NCBI GenBank assembly: GCA_019633425.1
Contig: WSUB01000035.1
Location: 62,001-126,000, forward strand
From: Tulasnella sp. 424
Lineage: Eukaryota > Basidiomycota > Agaricomycetes > Cantharellales > Tulasnellaceae
Length of the DNA: 64,000 bases
Direction: 5' to 3'
Below the pieces are notes generated by a model. The model worked only from the letters and a program-made list of their open reading frames with translations. It had not been told where the DNA came from and ran no database searches. This document shows, piece after piece, positions 9,269-20,128 of this stretch; the stretch's first letter is position 1, and the number at the start of each line of letters is the position of its first letter. The translations under genes were made by a program, and so were the position numbers.

Positions 9269-11535
9269 ACTAATGGTCTACGAAGAAGGTGATCGATGAC
9301 AGAGCTTGGCCTCGCGCTTTGAGAGTAGGGATAGAGACGATGAGAGAGGAGAACGGTAGAACAGATGAGCAGGGGCGAGGAGACTCTGCAGGAACCAAAG
9401 CGAAGGTGTGAGGGCCCCTACTTATACGAGGCATCTCCTTGAGCGAAGACAAGTCTTGGCAGTGCGAGGCATGCGTTTTGTGTGAGGGCCATCGATGATC
9501 GTGCAGGTGACCCTCGAGCACAGAAAAGAGAAGATTTCATCTGACTGGAACCTTTGAGCCTCCGTTGAGCGCTGATCCGGTTTCGAAAGACCAAGGTTGA
9601 ACTACCCAACGAAACATTATTATATGCTTCTTATTGAGACTCCCTGACCTTTCGAGCCTTGTGCGGGCTCTGGAAGTAAGCAGATGAGGAAGCGCGCTTA
9701 CTTGATCAACGGCGGCGTTGGACGAGGTCCCACTGAGGGAATAATTGCAGCCCACGTGTGTCACAGTTGAGTTGGGGTTCGGCTACGAAGAATTCATTTG
9801 CAGCATAGCCCGTGATCGAAGGGCAGGAAAACCTGCCTTGCTCAGCTAAATCGTTGGAACGCAAACTAAACGGGGTTGCGACTCTGCCGTGCCAAGGATG
9901 GCGCTTATATTCGGCAGCCTGAAAGAACAAATTGAACTCCACCTCGTCGTCTTTTGAGGTATTGGGTCCCAAAAGAGAGGACTTGGTCTTCACAAGATTG
10001 AGCGCTCGCGGGTCGGAAAACTGGCAGACCGCAGCTGTTTCCGAGTCGCACCATGAATATTTTCGGTCCAGACTTGTTCAAATAGGGGCACGAATCAGAC
10101 GAGTTTCTGGTCGAAAACAAATATTGCGGCCAATTTAGGTCGTGTTCCTGAACGGACTCAAATGGTTCCAGAAGGTCCGAAACCCCGGAAACAAGTCCAC
10201 GTTCCTGTGGGCCGTGAACCACAGAAAGCCCACCGTTCAGCCAATACACCAATCAACCCTTGATAGAATAACGCTGTTTTGCAAACAAACCAACAAGGAC
10301 GAATATGCCTTTCCTTTTCGAGTGGAGCCGGATCAGAGAATAACACCAAAAAGTCCGCCTCATCGAGCGAGAGTGCACGACAGGACGCCTCGTTAGATCA
10401 GGAACAGAAACTGACGGCCATTGCTAATTTGCCCGTAGAGCGCTCGTCGGTGGTGTGACCACAAGCGCCGTGAGAGGGGAAATCCAACAACCCTGTTGAT
10501 AAGGTGAAGGATCGCGGGGCACAAATGGAGCACAATGCACTCTAGACTAGCGAGGGCTGTTAGACGTCATGCGTCGCCATGGAAAAGGAGTGATAAACCA
10601 TAGGTTCCGTAACGTGAATTCTAACCTCGTGCTGACTCATAGCGGATGTTGACCTTGTCGGTTGCGACTGGTCAATCGAGTTGTGCTGTAAGCACGAAAA
10701 TCATGTCAAAACTTTAACCCTGGTACCTCGGAACCACAGAGGTCCGAATGGAAGAACACAGTCGGTGTAAAGGCACATGAAGTCGGGTCGGATCACTTTC
10801 GACGCCCAGGGAAGCAGGATGCCGAGAACGCGGGATGAATAGCGCCCAGTCGAATAATGCCTCAATGATCGATTGATTTGATAACGATAGGTAGAAGACG
10901 AGTACAGCAATACGTACAACAAAGTTGACACGGTCAAATCCACGTGAACCCCGTTTGTTGAGGTGCAAGGGGATCTGCCCGTGAAAGTGAGGTAGGGAGT
11001 TCTGACCTGAACTGCTCCGAGCCGCACTCCAACAGTGTAAGCGTATGCAACAACGTCTGAGACGGTTTGGGTCGCATTTGTACCCTGGCTGAGCCAACGA
11101 AATGGCGGAGGTCAAGAGACCCACCCTTCAGGAGGACCAGAGGCCCTCAAGAAGGACAGGCCGTTGGGGCCTCACCACCCGATGGATTTTCGTCGCGCGT
11201 GTCGAGGTGCATTGAACGGGGCGGAATGGGGGGACGCAGCGAGAATTTAAGCCGCTCTGAAAGCGAGACCTGTTGAAATACCCCCTCCACAATCTGCGTT
11301 GGGAGGGACCACAAACGACAGGGAGAAGGTGACACCAATTAGAAGGAGCGGGGTCAAGCGGTTGGTTGAGCTGTACGAGAAGATTGGGATGGTAAGGTGA
11401 AGGGAATAGATGGTTGCTTGCGTTGAGCTATATGAGTTGGATAAGTAGGAGGCTTGTGCGGTGTGAAGGTGAAAGTGGAACGAATGCCGTCGCCGATGGT
11501 GGCTGGGAGTTCCACGTCGACAGGGGTGTTCACAC
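9269..11535. repeat. Large spacer block, unit E
   Basis: First of three related blocks upstream of copies E, F and G (compare 14839-17312 and 20129-22600). Similarity runs from the promoter through about 11530. Compared with F and G, unit E lacks about 230 bases (present at 15629-15860). Open frames in this block are short and change between units, so coding potential is doubtful. The block is interrupted on the right by an insertion. Confidence 0.65.
9421..9426 (-). promoter_or_regulatory. TATA-like box of CFEM copy E
   Basis: TATAAG on the minus strand, 153 bases upstream of the start codon, in the same conserved context (tataagtaggggccctcac) as copies F and G. Confidence 0.55.
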
Positions 11536-13023
11536 TTGCAACGTCGCCGTTCCGGCAACAGAGGGTGGGCTGCTCGATCAGAATCGCTAAAAGCTTCAAT
11601 TAACTGTCTGCGTAGTCCGTGAGCAGGTAAGGGCCTGCGTCCGCCGGCTGTCACCGCCGCGACGCTCGCCCTTCGCAGGGTGCACTCGGTTCGTAACTTC
11701 GTACTGGATGTGTTTTCCGTGTCCGAGTCAGGCTATTCCCATCCAGTATCTTACGGGTGAGTTTCCGAGTTAGGATGAGCCATGAACTCTTCAGGCTATC
11801 GGTGCTCACAATTCCACCCGAGAAGTCGCATTCACTGGCACGGTATTGGGTGGATCCGGATGAGCGGGGACTCAAAGATAACAGGCGTTGCTGAGGGTTG
11901 GGAAGGTAACCCAACATCATATTTCTTGAGATTATAATCTTTCGTCGCCAGAATTCGATAAATAATCCAAAATTCCTACATTGGATAGGTGGCGGGGTTC
12001 AGGCCTCGCGTTCGGCTGCTGTCGCCGCCGAGCCGCTCGTCCTTCGCCGGATCCCAGAGAAAGAGTGGTGTCATATCACTTTAAAAATGCATCTAAGGAG
12101 TATAACGCATCCGGACGTGCTTGGGCGAAAGCCTCGCGTTCGGCGGCTATCGCCGCCGAGACGCTCGTCTTTCGCCAGGGACTATATTGTTGCCGATGAT
12201 AACCCTCGGACCGCCACCCAACAGTAGCGAGCATACTATCATGTGGCGAGAAGCAGATACTTCTGACCTCTATAAACCATTTCAGACGGTACTACATGAA
12301 GACGCTCTGCGTTTACTCAATAATAATCTAATGATAAGCCACCTGTCATACCAGGTGAACGGGTGACCAAGCGGATCGCACGATGTACGCTACTAATTCC
12401 CAGAGCCGGTATGGTAGGCTGATGGGTCTTGTCAGCAGTAATCAAACTTGCATTTAGGCGCCCATGGGCTCCGCGTGATCCGCCGCCGTGATCTGTATTA
12501 TGTCTCGCTGTTTTGACTTTTCTCACTTCTCCTCTTTTGTTTGCATTTGGAATAATTGAAAACAACACGTAAGCTCCTCACTGTTCTGCGTCGGCGAGCA
12601 TTTCACTCTACACGGCTAATGACGATACCCTTTCTTGCGCTTGCTCTGCGCGCACGACGGTAACAGCTTCGCCATGCGTTGAGCCCGAGTAGCTTGCCCT
12701 CCTCTTTAGGTTGACTTAGTCGCCTAGACCTATAGGATTTATCGTTTGTTTGTGTACTTATTCCAGTGTTGGCTACAACCGGTTCTGAGATCTCCGCGCG
12801 AAGGCGTGGCCGTACCCACACCTATTATACAGTATTGTATGCATTGCCTATCATATATAAAAGATTATAGTGTTGTTTTTGTGGACATTTTACAGCGAAC
12901 ACCTTCGGGTCTGAGAAGGCCGCCGCTGATTGGCCGTTCTGAGATATCACACCAACCGTGGGAGGTAGATGAGCGGGGACTCGAAAATACCAGACGTGGA
13001 GGAGGGTTGGCGAGCAACCCAAC
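11536..13023. mobile_element. 1.5-kb insertion in unit E with GC hairpins
   Basis: Units F and G read straight through this point (junctions near 17312 and 22600), whereas unit E has about 1490 extra bases. The insert holds three related GC-rich palindromic motifs near 11635, 12000 and 12120. It also has two copies of a gagcggggactc...gggttgg...aaccc hairpin (11858-11912 and 12970-13022), the second at its right end. No transposase is seen and no clear target-site duplication was found. It could be a non-autonomous element or a composite of several. Confidence 0.55.
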
Positions 13024-14076
13024 TGCCCTCAGCCAACGAGGCGCTTAAGCTTTCGCTCCGCGTTGCCCACTCGGCCCACAGCTTCCGGGCTAGTTTTGGT
13101 TGATCGTATACTTTTTCTCGGCCTTGCTTCGATTCCTCCGAGCTATGAGAGTTGAGTTTTGTTTCAGTATCACCCGTATCCTACTGGTCCCTCCGAAATG
13201 ACGGCACGCCTCGTCGTGATGCTCTTCACCACCGTCATCCTTTGTCTGATATATCATTCCTACCTGATTTACCTATCGTTTCAGCTGCACGCCTTGGCTC
13301 GATCCAAGGGCCCACGTAAGGTCAAGTGCATTTTCCCCGAACCTGACGTCGTCTGAGAGGAAAATCCCATGTGATGAAAGTCTAGTTTATTGCGAGTGTT
13401 TTTTAGTGCTTACTTGACAAGCTGGAAGGTGAAGACATACATGCATACATGGGATAGTGCGTATGAATTACCAAGGAATCAACCATAGCAGATCCATTCT
13501 CCACCCAAGATCCAAACCACAACTACTGGACCTTGATTTACATCATAGGGACGGCTTTATCGAGCTTAATCGTTAGTTTCACGAAGATCCGAATGTCTGC
13601 GGGCAGACTCGGAGAGAATAGCAGAGTAATATTGCACGCTAGGTGACATCGGAGAGATAAGGCGAGGTATCGACGCCTAGACCCGGCCAGTTCGTCGCAT
13701 TCCATCGCGTGGCAAATGAAGTTCGTTTAATTTTATGATTAACCATCTCTCCAATCAGAACTGGACTCATCTAATCCGTCGACCCATTTCTGATGAATTC
13801 GTGGTCAGCCAGGGTCTCACTAGGGCAATCGCCAGCCATTTTCGAGAAGTCCGTTTGTAATTCACATAGAGATGGTCATGACAAAACATGGAAAGATGAC
13901 TAAACCTAGAGCAGACTAAACAACCAATTTCAAGGAAAAAAGCAACCTTCAGCTCCGTCACTACAGCTCTCGTTAACTATTTGAGCCCATGATACCAGAC
14001 GTCCGAGAAAGAAGAATCAGTCGGCCAGATGAAAGCTAAGACCACCCTCAGCACCATTCGGGTTTCGGCGCAGGAA
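13024..14076. repeat. Right part of unit E spacer and 3' flank of copy F
   Basis: Continues the block after the insertion and aligns with 17313-17990 and 22600-24000. From about 13700 the sequence is the conserved 3' flank of the CFEM genes (compare 8180-8500 and 19020-19350). The bHLH fragment seen before copies D and G is almost completely missing here. No gene is supported. Confidence 0.55.
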
Positions 14077-14838
14077 TTAAGCACCGACGGTAGAGCTGAT
14101 GTCGGCGCCCTAACGTAAAAGAAAAAATTGAGTTTAGTTCGAGTTTGTGCGGCTTCCGTTATTATGATTGTACTCACATAGGCCCTGCATTCAGCCTCTA
14201 CGACAAGTATGGCTGTTGTCAAGTCTTGCCCCTGGCAAGAGCCACGAACACAGCTGATCCACTCGGTGACATAGCTGGTGTCTTTGCACTGGCATGCTAT
14301 ATCAGTGGTGGCGCAGGTGGTGAGGAGCTGGTCGCAGTGGACCGCGCAGGCTGCAAAGAGACGCAATAGAGAGGTCATTCGATGCTGTGTTCTGCCGGCT
14401 TTGTGATCTGAAATGCGCTAACCTGGCATAGGATTTCCATTGTTAAGAGTAAAATCAACGCCCTATGCGAGAAGCTGAGTCAGGGAGCAGTCAATCGCGC
14501 GCGCGTGTCGCATTGAAATGAACGTACAGCTGCCTTGCAACCGTCAATAGAAGCTTGACTGGCTGTTGTAGCGTCTGCCTGGGAGCAGGTTGACGTTATG
14601 CACGTTGCGAGTGGCCCGGTGTAGTTGGGATTAAGACAAATGCAGGCGATGTCGTTTTCCTGGCAAGGTGCCCAGCTTCCCTGGCTTGCGCACGTCGCTG
14701 CACAGGCTGTAATGTGGAACGAGTCAGGTCGTTGAGGAAATAGTCTCAGAACGGGCAGGAGGGCTTACCCTGACGCTTCTGAACAACATAGCCGGAGACG
14801 AGCGACGCAGCGAAGAGAATAGCGAGGGAGAACCGCAT
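14077..14838 (-). CDS. Secreted double-CFEM protein, array copy F
   Basis: This gene encodes a predicted 164-aa secreted protein. The exons are 14769-14838, 14528-14706, 14423-14462, 14178-14350 and 14077-14109. The signal peptide is MRFSLAILFAASLVSGYV, followed by VQKRQ. CFEM1 carries ENDIACIC, the linker is GVDFTLNNGNPMP, CFEM2 carries TTDIACQC, and the tail is GADISSTVGA. All sixteen cysteines are conserved. Exon 2 and the following intron-1 region are identical to copy G over 228 bases (14545-14772 against 19835-20062), although exon 4 of the two genes is clearly diverged. This patchwork suggests gene conversion. Confidence 0.85.
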
Positions 14839-17800
14839 ACTAATGGTCTATGGAGAAAGTGATTGAAGGGTGGAGACGCGATGAGAGAGGAGAACGGTAG
14901 AACAGATGAGCAGAGGTGAGGAGATTCTGAAGAGCCAAAACGAAGGTGTGAGGGCCCCTACTTATACGAGGGCATGTTGTTGAATGAAGACAAATCTTGG
15001 CAGTACAAGGCATGCGTTTTGCGTGAGGGCAATCGATGATTGTGCAGGTGACCTTCCAGCACAGAAAAGAGAAGATTTCATCTGGTCGGAACCAAGTTGA
15101 GCCCCCGTTAAGCGCCGAGCCGGTTTGGAAAGATCCAAGTTGAGAGGTGCCAAAAAGAATATTATAATATGATCATATTGAGACTCTCTGATTTTTGGGG
15201 CCTTCTGCGGGGTCCTGAAGGGAGCAGATGGGGGAGCGCGTTGACCTGGTCCATGGCAGCGTTGAAGGAGGTCCCGCTGAGGGAATAACTGCCGCCCACG
15301 TGTGTCAGAGTTGAGTTTGGGCTCGGTTACGAAGAATTCATTTGCAGCATAGCCCGTGATCGAAGGGCAGGAAAACCTGCCTTGCTCAGCTAAATCGTCG
15401 GAAGGCAAACTAAAAGGGGTTGCAACTTTGCCGTGCCAAGGATGGCGCTTTTATTCAGCCGCCCCAAAAGAACAAAGTGAACGCCGCCTTGTCTTATTTT
15501 AAGGTATTGGGCCCCAAAAGAGGGGACTTGGTCTTCACAAGATTGAGTGCTTGCGGGGTGGAAAACTGGCAGAATGCAGCTGTTTCCCAGTCGAACCATG
15601 AGTATTTTCGGTTCAGACTTGCTCAAATACATATTTGAGCCGTGATATCGTGTTTTTGTCCTGATAGCGGTTCGACCGGAAGCGCGTTTTTATCTCCAAC
15701 ATGAGGCTGATTTATGCAAGCACCCGACGACTGGTTTTAGCATCGTGTCAGCGCCCTAAAGATCTCGGCCAAAAATGTATGCCGTCTTCAGCACGCTTAC
15801 GCGTTTTCGAGTCTTGCGTCTTACGGGACGCAAGGACCTGTGCACCTCATGTCTCAGTGCCGGGACGCGGGTCAGACGGGTTTCTGGTCAAAAACAAAAT
15901 ATCGCGGCCAATTTAGGTCGTGTTCCTGAACGGACTCAAATGGTTCCAGAAAGTCCGAAACCCCGGAAACAGTCCACGTTCCTGTGGACCGTGAACCACA
16001 GAAAGCCCACCGTTCAGTCAATACACCAATCAGCCCTTGATAGAACAACGCCGTATGGTACACAAACCAACAATGATGAATATGCCTTTCCTTTTCGAGT
16101 GGAGCCGGATCAGAGAATAACACCAAAAAGTCCGCCTCATCGAGGGAGAGTGTACGACAGGACGCCTCGTTAGATCAGGAATAGAAACTGGCGGTCATTG
16201 CTAATTTGCCCGGAGAGCGCTTGTCGGTTGTGTGACTACAAGCGCCGTGAGAGGGGAAATCCAACAACCCTCTTGATAAGGTGAAGGATTGCGGGGGACA
16301 AATTGAGCACAATGCGCTCTAGACTAGCGAGAGTTGTTAGAAGTCATGCGTCGCCATGGAAAAAGAGTAATAAAGCGCTCATTCCGTAACGTGAATTCTA
16401 ACCTCATGCTGTCTCATAGCGGATGTTGACCTTGTCGGGTGCGACTGGCCAATCAAGTTGGGCTGTAAGCACGTAAATCGTACCAAAACCTTACCCCTCG
16501 GACCGTGGAACCACAGAGGTCCGAATAGAAGAACGCAGTGCAGATTAACGCGGTGTAAAGGCACATGAAGTCGGGTCGGATAGATTTCGACGCCCAGGGA
16601 AGCAGGATGCCGAGAACGCGGGATGAATAGCGCCAGTCGAATAATGCCTCAATGATCGATTGATTTGATAACAGATAGGTAGATGACGAGTACAGCAATA
16701 CGTACAACAAGTTGGCACGGTCAAATCCACCTGAACCCCGTTTGTTGAGGTGCAAGGGGATCTGCCCGTGAAAGTGAGGTGGGGAGTTCTGACCTGAACT
16801 GCTCCGAGCCGCACCCCAACAGTGTAAGCGTATGCAACAACGTCTGCGACGGTTTTGGGTCGCCTTTGTACCCTGGCTGAGCCCAACGAAATGGGAAGAG
16901 GTCAAGAGACCCACCATTCAGGAGGACCAGAGGCCCTCAAGAAGGACAGGCCGTTGGGGCCTCACCACCCGATGACTTTTCGTCGCGCGTGCCGAGCTGC
17001 ATTGAACGAGGCAGGATGGGAGGGACGCGGCAAGATTTTGAGCCACTCTGAAAGCGAGACCTATTGAAATACCCCTCGACAATCTGCGTTGGGAGGGAAC
17101 CACGCAATGACAGGGAGAAAGTGAGACCAAAGAAGGAGGGGGGTCAAGCGGTTGGTGGAGCTGTACGAGAAGATTGGGATGGTAAGGTGAAGGGAATAGT
17201 TGGTTGCTTGCGTTGAGCTATATGAGGTGGATAAGTAGGAGGCTTGTGCGGTGGGAAGGTGAAATGCCGTCACCGATGGTGTGCTGGGATTTCCACGTCG
17301 ACAGGGTTGTTACACTGCCCTCAGCTAATCGTAGCGATAAGGCGCTTAAGCTTTCGCTCCGCGTTAACCGCTCGGCCCGCGGCTTCCGGGCTAGTTTTGG
17401 TTGATCGAATACTTTTCTGTCGGTCTTGTTTCGATTCCTTCGAGCTATGAAAGTTGAGTTTTGTTCCGTATCGCCCGTAACCTACTTGTCCCTCCGAAAT
17501 GATGGCACGCCTCGCGATGCTCTTCATCACCGTCATCCTTTGTCTGATATATCACTCCTACCTGATTTACCTATCGTTCCAGCTGCACGCCTTAGCTCGA
17601 TCCAAGGACCTACGTAAGATTTTCCCCGAACCTGACGTCGTCCGAGAGGAAAATCTCATGTGATCAAAGTCTGGTTTATTGCGAGTGTTTTTTTAGTTCC
17701 TTACATGACAAACCGGAAGGTGAGATATACATACTTGGGATAGTGAGTATACACTACCTAGTCATCAACCATGGCAAATCTATTCTCTACCCAACATCCA

Positions 17801-18125
17801 GGCACAACTACTAGACCTTGATTTTGCAGAATAGGGACGGCTTTATCGAAGTTAGTTTTTGACTCCACGAAACTAGTGATGTGAACGTCGGTGGGCAGAC
17901 TCGGAGACATAGCAGAGTAATATTTGCGACGTTGGTCCGATTCTAGTAAACCGCTTCCCTGTCTTCCTCCTCAATCACCCAAATTATTTTCAACAATCAA
18001 CCTCGTTCTATCTCACTAAGGCTTCACCCCACTCGAACCTTGCAAACGCATTGGAACTAGATTTGGACTCGTTCTGAAAAATGGATTCGTGGTGTGTGAG
18101 TCCGTCCTGGACTGCACGATGGCTT
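14839..18125. repeat. Large spacer block, unit F
   Basis: Second copy of the spacer block, without the 1.5-kb insertion of unit E and without the transposon of unit G. It therefore shows the ancestral arrangement. Bases 15629-15860 are shared with unit G and absent in unit E. Short ORFs such as those around 15870-16170 recur in the other blocks but shift frame, so they are not called as genes. Confidence 0.65.
14961..14966 (-). promoter_or_regulatory. TATA-like box of CFEM copy F
   Basis: TATAAG on the minus strand, 123 bases upstream of the start codon, in the context shared with copies E and G. Confidence 0.55.
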
Positions 18126-18957
18126 CTCACGGTTCGTGTGTCGACACTTCACCACCAAAACAAAGACCTAAAGGCTTGTGAAAGATTTCCCAGCCGCGCA
18201 TTCTTCAAGGGACGCACTATGTATACTCTACTATTAAACACCTAAATGCAGACAGTAAAGTATGAAGTATGAACAGGGGGTTCAAATGAACGAATTTTGT
18301 AAACGTCCAAAAGGGTCCACACCGAAACCTGGGAACGTTCTCTAGCGGATCCGGAGGTTCCCCCCACAGACAAAAAAAAGCCCCCAAAGAATGAACAGAC
18401 TCCGAGAAAAATACAAATCTATCGTACAATCGAGCCACTCAGAGCGGAGGGTATACAAGGCGCCCTTATCTAGAGGGACGCATCGCAGTTGAAAAGGAAA
18501 TCAAGCCATTCGTTGCCTCTTATGTCGAACAACCGGGTCACTGTCAGCGACGTCGATCCTCGAAACAAGGTGACTCAGGCCGAGCATAGAGGCGGGTGTC
18601 TGACGACTCCGGAACTCGTTTCAGGCAAGATAACTAGAGAATGGGAAGGATGCATCTGGCGGATCGCTTGCTCGCTGGTGCTTCTTGGGATCGGCCGCAC
18701 GTCGGCGTGGTGGCCTTGTTCGACGGAAGAGCGGTACCCAATAGCAACTTGCTGCTGTTGATATTACTCGACCGAACCGAGACTTCGAGGCGAGAGAGAC
18801 GATCTTTCGGCGGAGGACTGGACGAACAGGGATGCGGCTTGCATATGTGCTAACGGGGTCCCTCGGTGCTTGGGGAACAATGGAGCGGGAAGCCAGAGCG
18901 TCGGTCTGGCAAGGGGCTGTTGGGGACGCGAACACCCAGAGTTAGGCGGTGACATCA
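18126..18957 (-). pseudogene. Decayed copy of bHLH gene 3' end (fragment 2)
   Basis: Matches the C-terminal coding part and 3' flank of the bHLH gene at 24410-25230. Minus-strand pieces include SGCSRPQQPLARPTLWLPAP, against the intact SGRSRPQQPHAPPTLRLPAS. Several indels break the frame. Similarity to the intact gene ends at the same ggcggtgac motif as fragment 1, and both fragments continue with the same atcataggcgaag-like sequence. The two fragments were therefore copied as part of one unit after a single fusion event. Confidence 0.75.
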
Positions 18958-19356
18958 TAGGGCGAAGAGACCCGCCTGGTTTGTCACATTCCGCTGTGTG
19001 GTAAATGAACTTGGTTTCCACTTTATGATTAACCAATGTTGCCAAACAGAACTGGACTCATCTGATCCATCGACCAATTCGTGGTCAGCCAGGGTCTCAC
19101 TAGGGCAATCGCCAGACATTTTCCTGAAGTCCATTTTGTGATTTACATAGAGACGGTACTGACAAAACATGAAAAGATGACTAAACCTAAAGCAGACCAA
19201 ACAACCAATTTCAAGAGAAAAGAAACCTTCCACTCCGGCACTACAGCTCTTGCTAACTATCTGAACCCATTATGTTAGACGTCCGAGATAGAAGAATCAG
19301 TCGGTTAGATGAAAGCTAAGGCCACCCTCAGCACCATTCGCGTTTCGGCGCAGGAA

Positions 19357-20128
19357 TTAAGCACCGACTGTAGCGCTGATGTCGACGCCCTAATGTAAAA
19401 GAAGAATTTGGATTTAGTTCGAGTTTGTCCGGCTCCCGTTATCATGAATGTACTCACAAAGGCCCTGCATTCAGCCTCGCCGACAAGTTTGGCTGTTGCC
19501 AGGTCGTTCCCCGCCGTGCAGTATTGGGTAATACAGCTGTAAAGCTGGGTGACATAGGTGGTATCCTTGCAGAGGCATGCTGTATCAGTGGCTGCGCAGG
19601 AGGAAGCGGTCTGGCCGTCGCAAGTGACGGCGCAGGCTGCAAATAAACGCAAAATAGAGGTCATTCGATGCTGTGGTCTGCCGGCTTTGTGATCTGAAAC
19701 CATAATGTACTAACGTGGGGCAGGACTTCCATTATTAAGAGTAAAATCAACGCCCTATGCGAGAAGCTGAGTCAGGGAGCAGTCAATCGCGCGCGCGTCG
19801 CATTGGAATGGACGTACAGCTGCCTTGCAACCGGCAATAGAAGCTTGACTGGCTGTTGTAGCGTCTGCCTGGGAGCAGGTTGACGTTATGCACGTTGCGA
19901 GTGGCCCGGTGTAGTTGGGATTAAGACAAATGCAGGCGATGTCGTTTTCCTGGCAAGGTGCCCAGCTTCCCTGGCTTGCGCACGTCGCTGCACAGGCTGT
20001 AATGTGGAACGAGTCAGGTCGTTGAGGAAATAGTCTCAGAACGGGCAGGAGGGCTTACCCTGGCGCTTCTGAATAACACCGGCGGAGACAAGCGACGCAG
20101 CGAAGAGGGTGATGAGGGAGAACCGCAT
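19357..20128 (-). CDS. Secreted double-CFEM protein, array copy G
   Basis: This gene encodes a predicted 166-aa secreted protein. The exons are 20059-20128, 19818-19996, 19715-19754, 19458-19636 and 19357-19389. The signal peptide is MRFSLITLFAASLVSAGV, followed by IQKRQ. CFEM1 is almost identical to that of copy F. The linker is GVDFTLNNGSPAP. CFEM2 is the most diverged of the D-G subtype (TCDGQTASSC and ATDTACLC, two residues longer) yet keeps all cysteines and the Asp. The tail is GVDISATVGA. At the end of exon 3 the usual final G is C, which still leaves a good GTTAGT donor and changes the first CFEM2 residue from Ala to Pro. It is the copy nearest the intact bHLH gene. Confidence 0.85.

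Noticed and set aside
11536..13023. Helitron interpretation of the insertion in unit E
   Set aside because: The right-end hairpin is suggestive, but the border bases do not fit insertion between A and T, and no CTRR end or Rep/helicase gene is seen.
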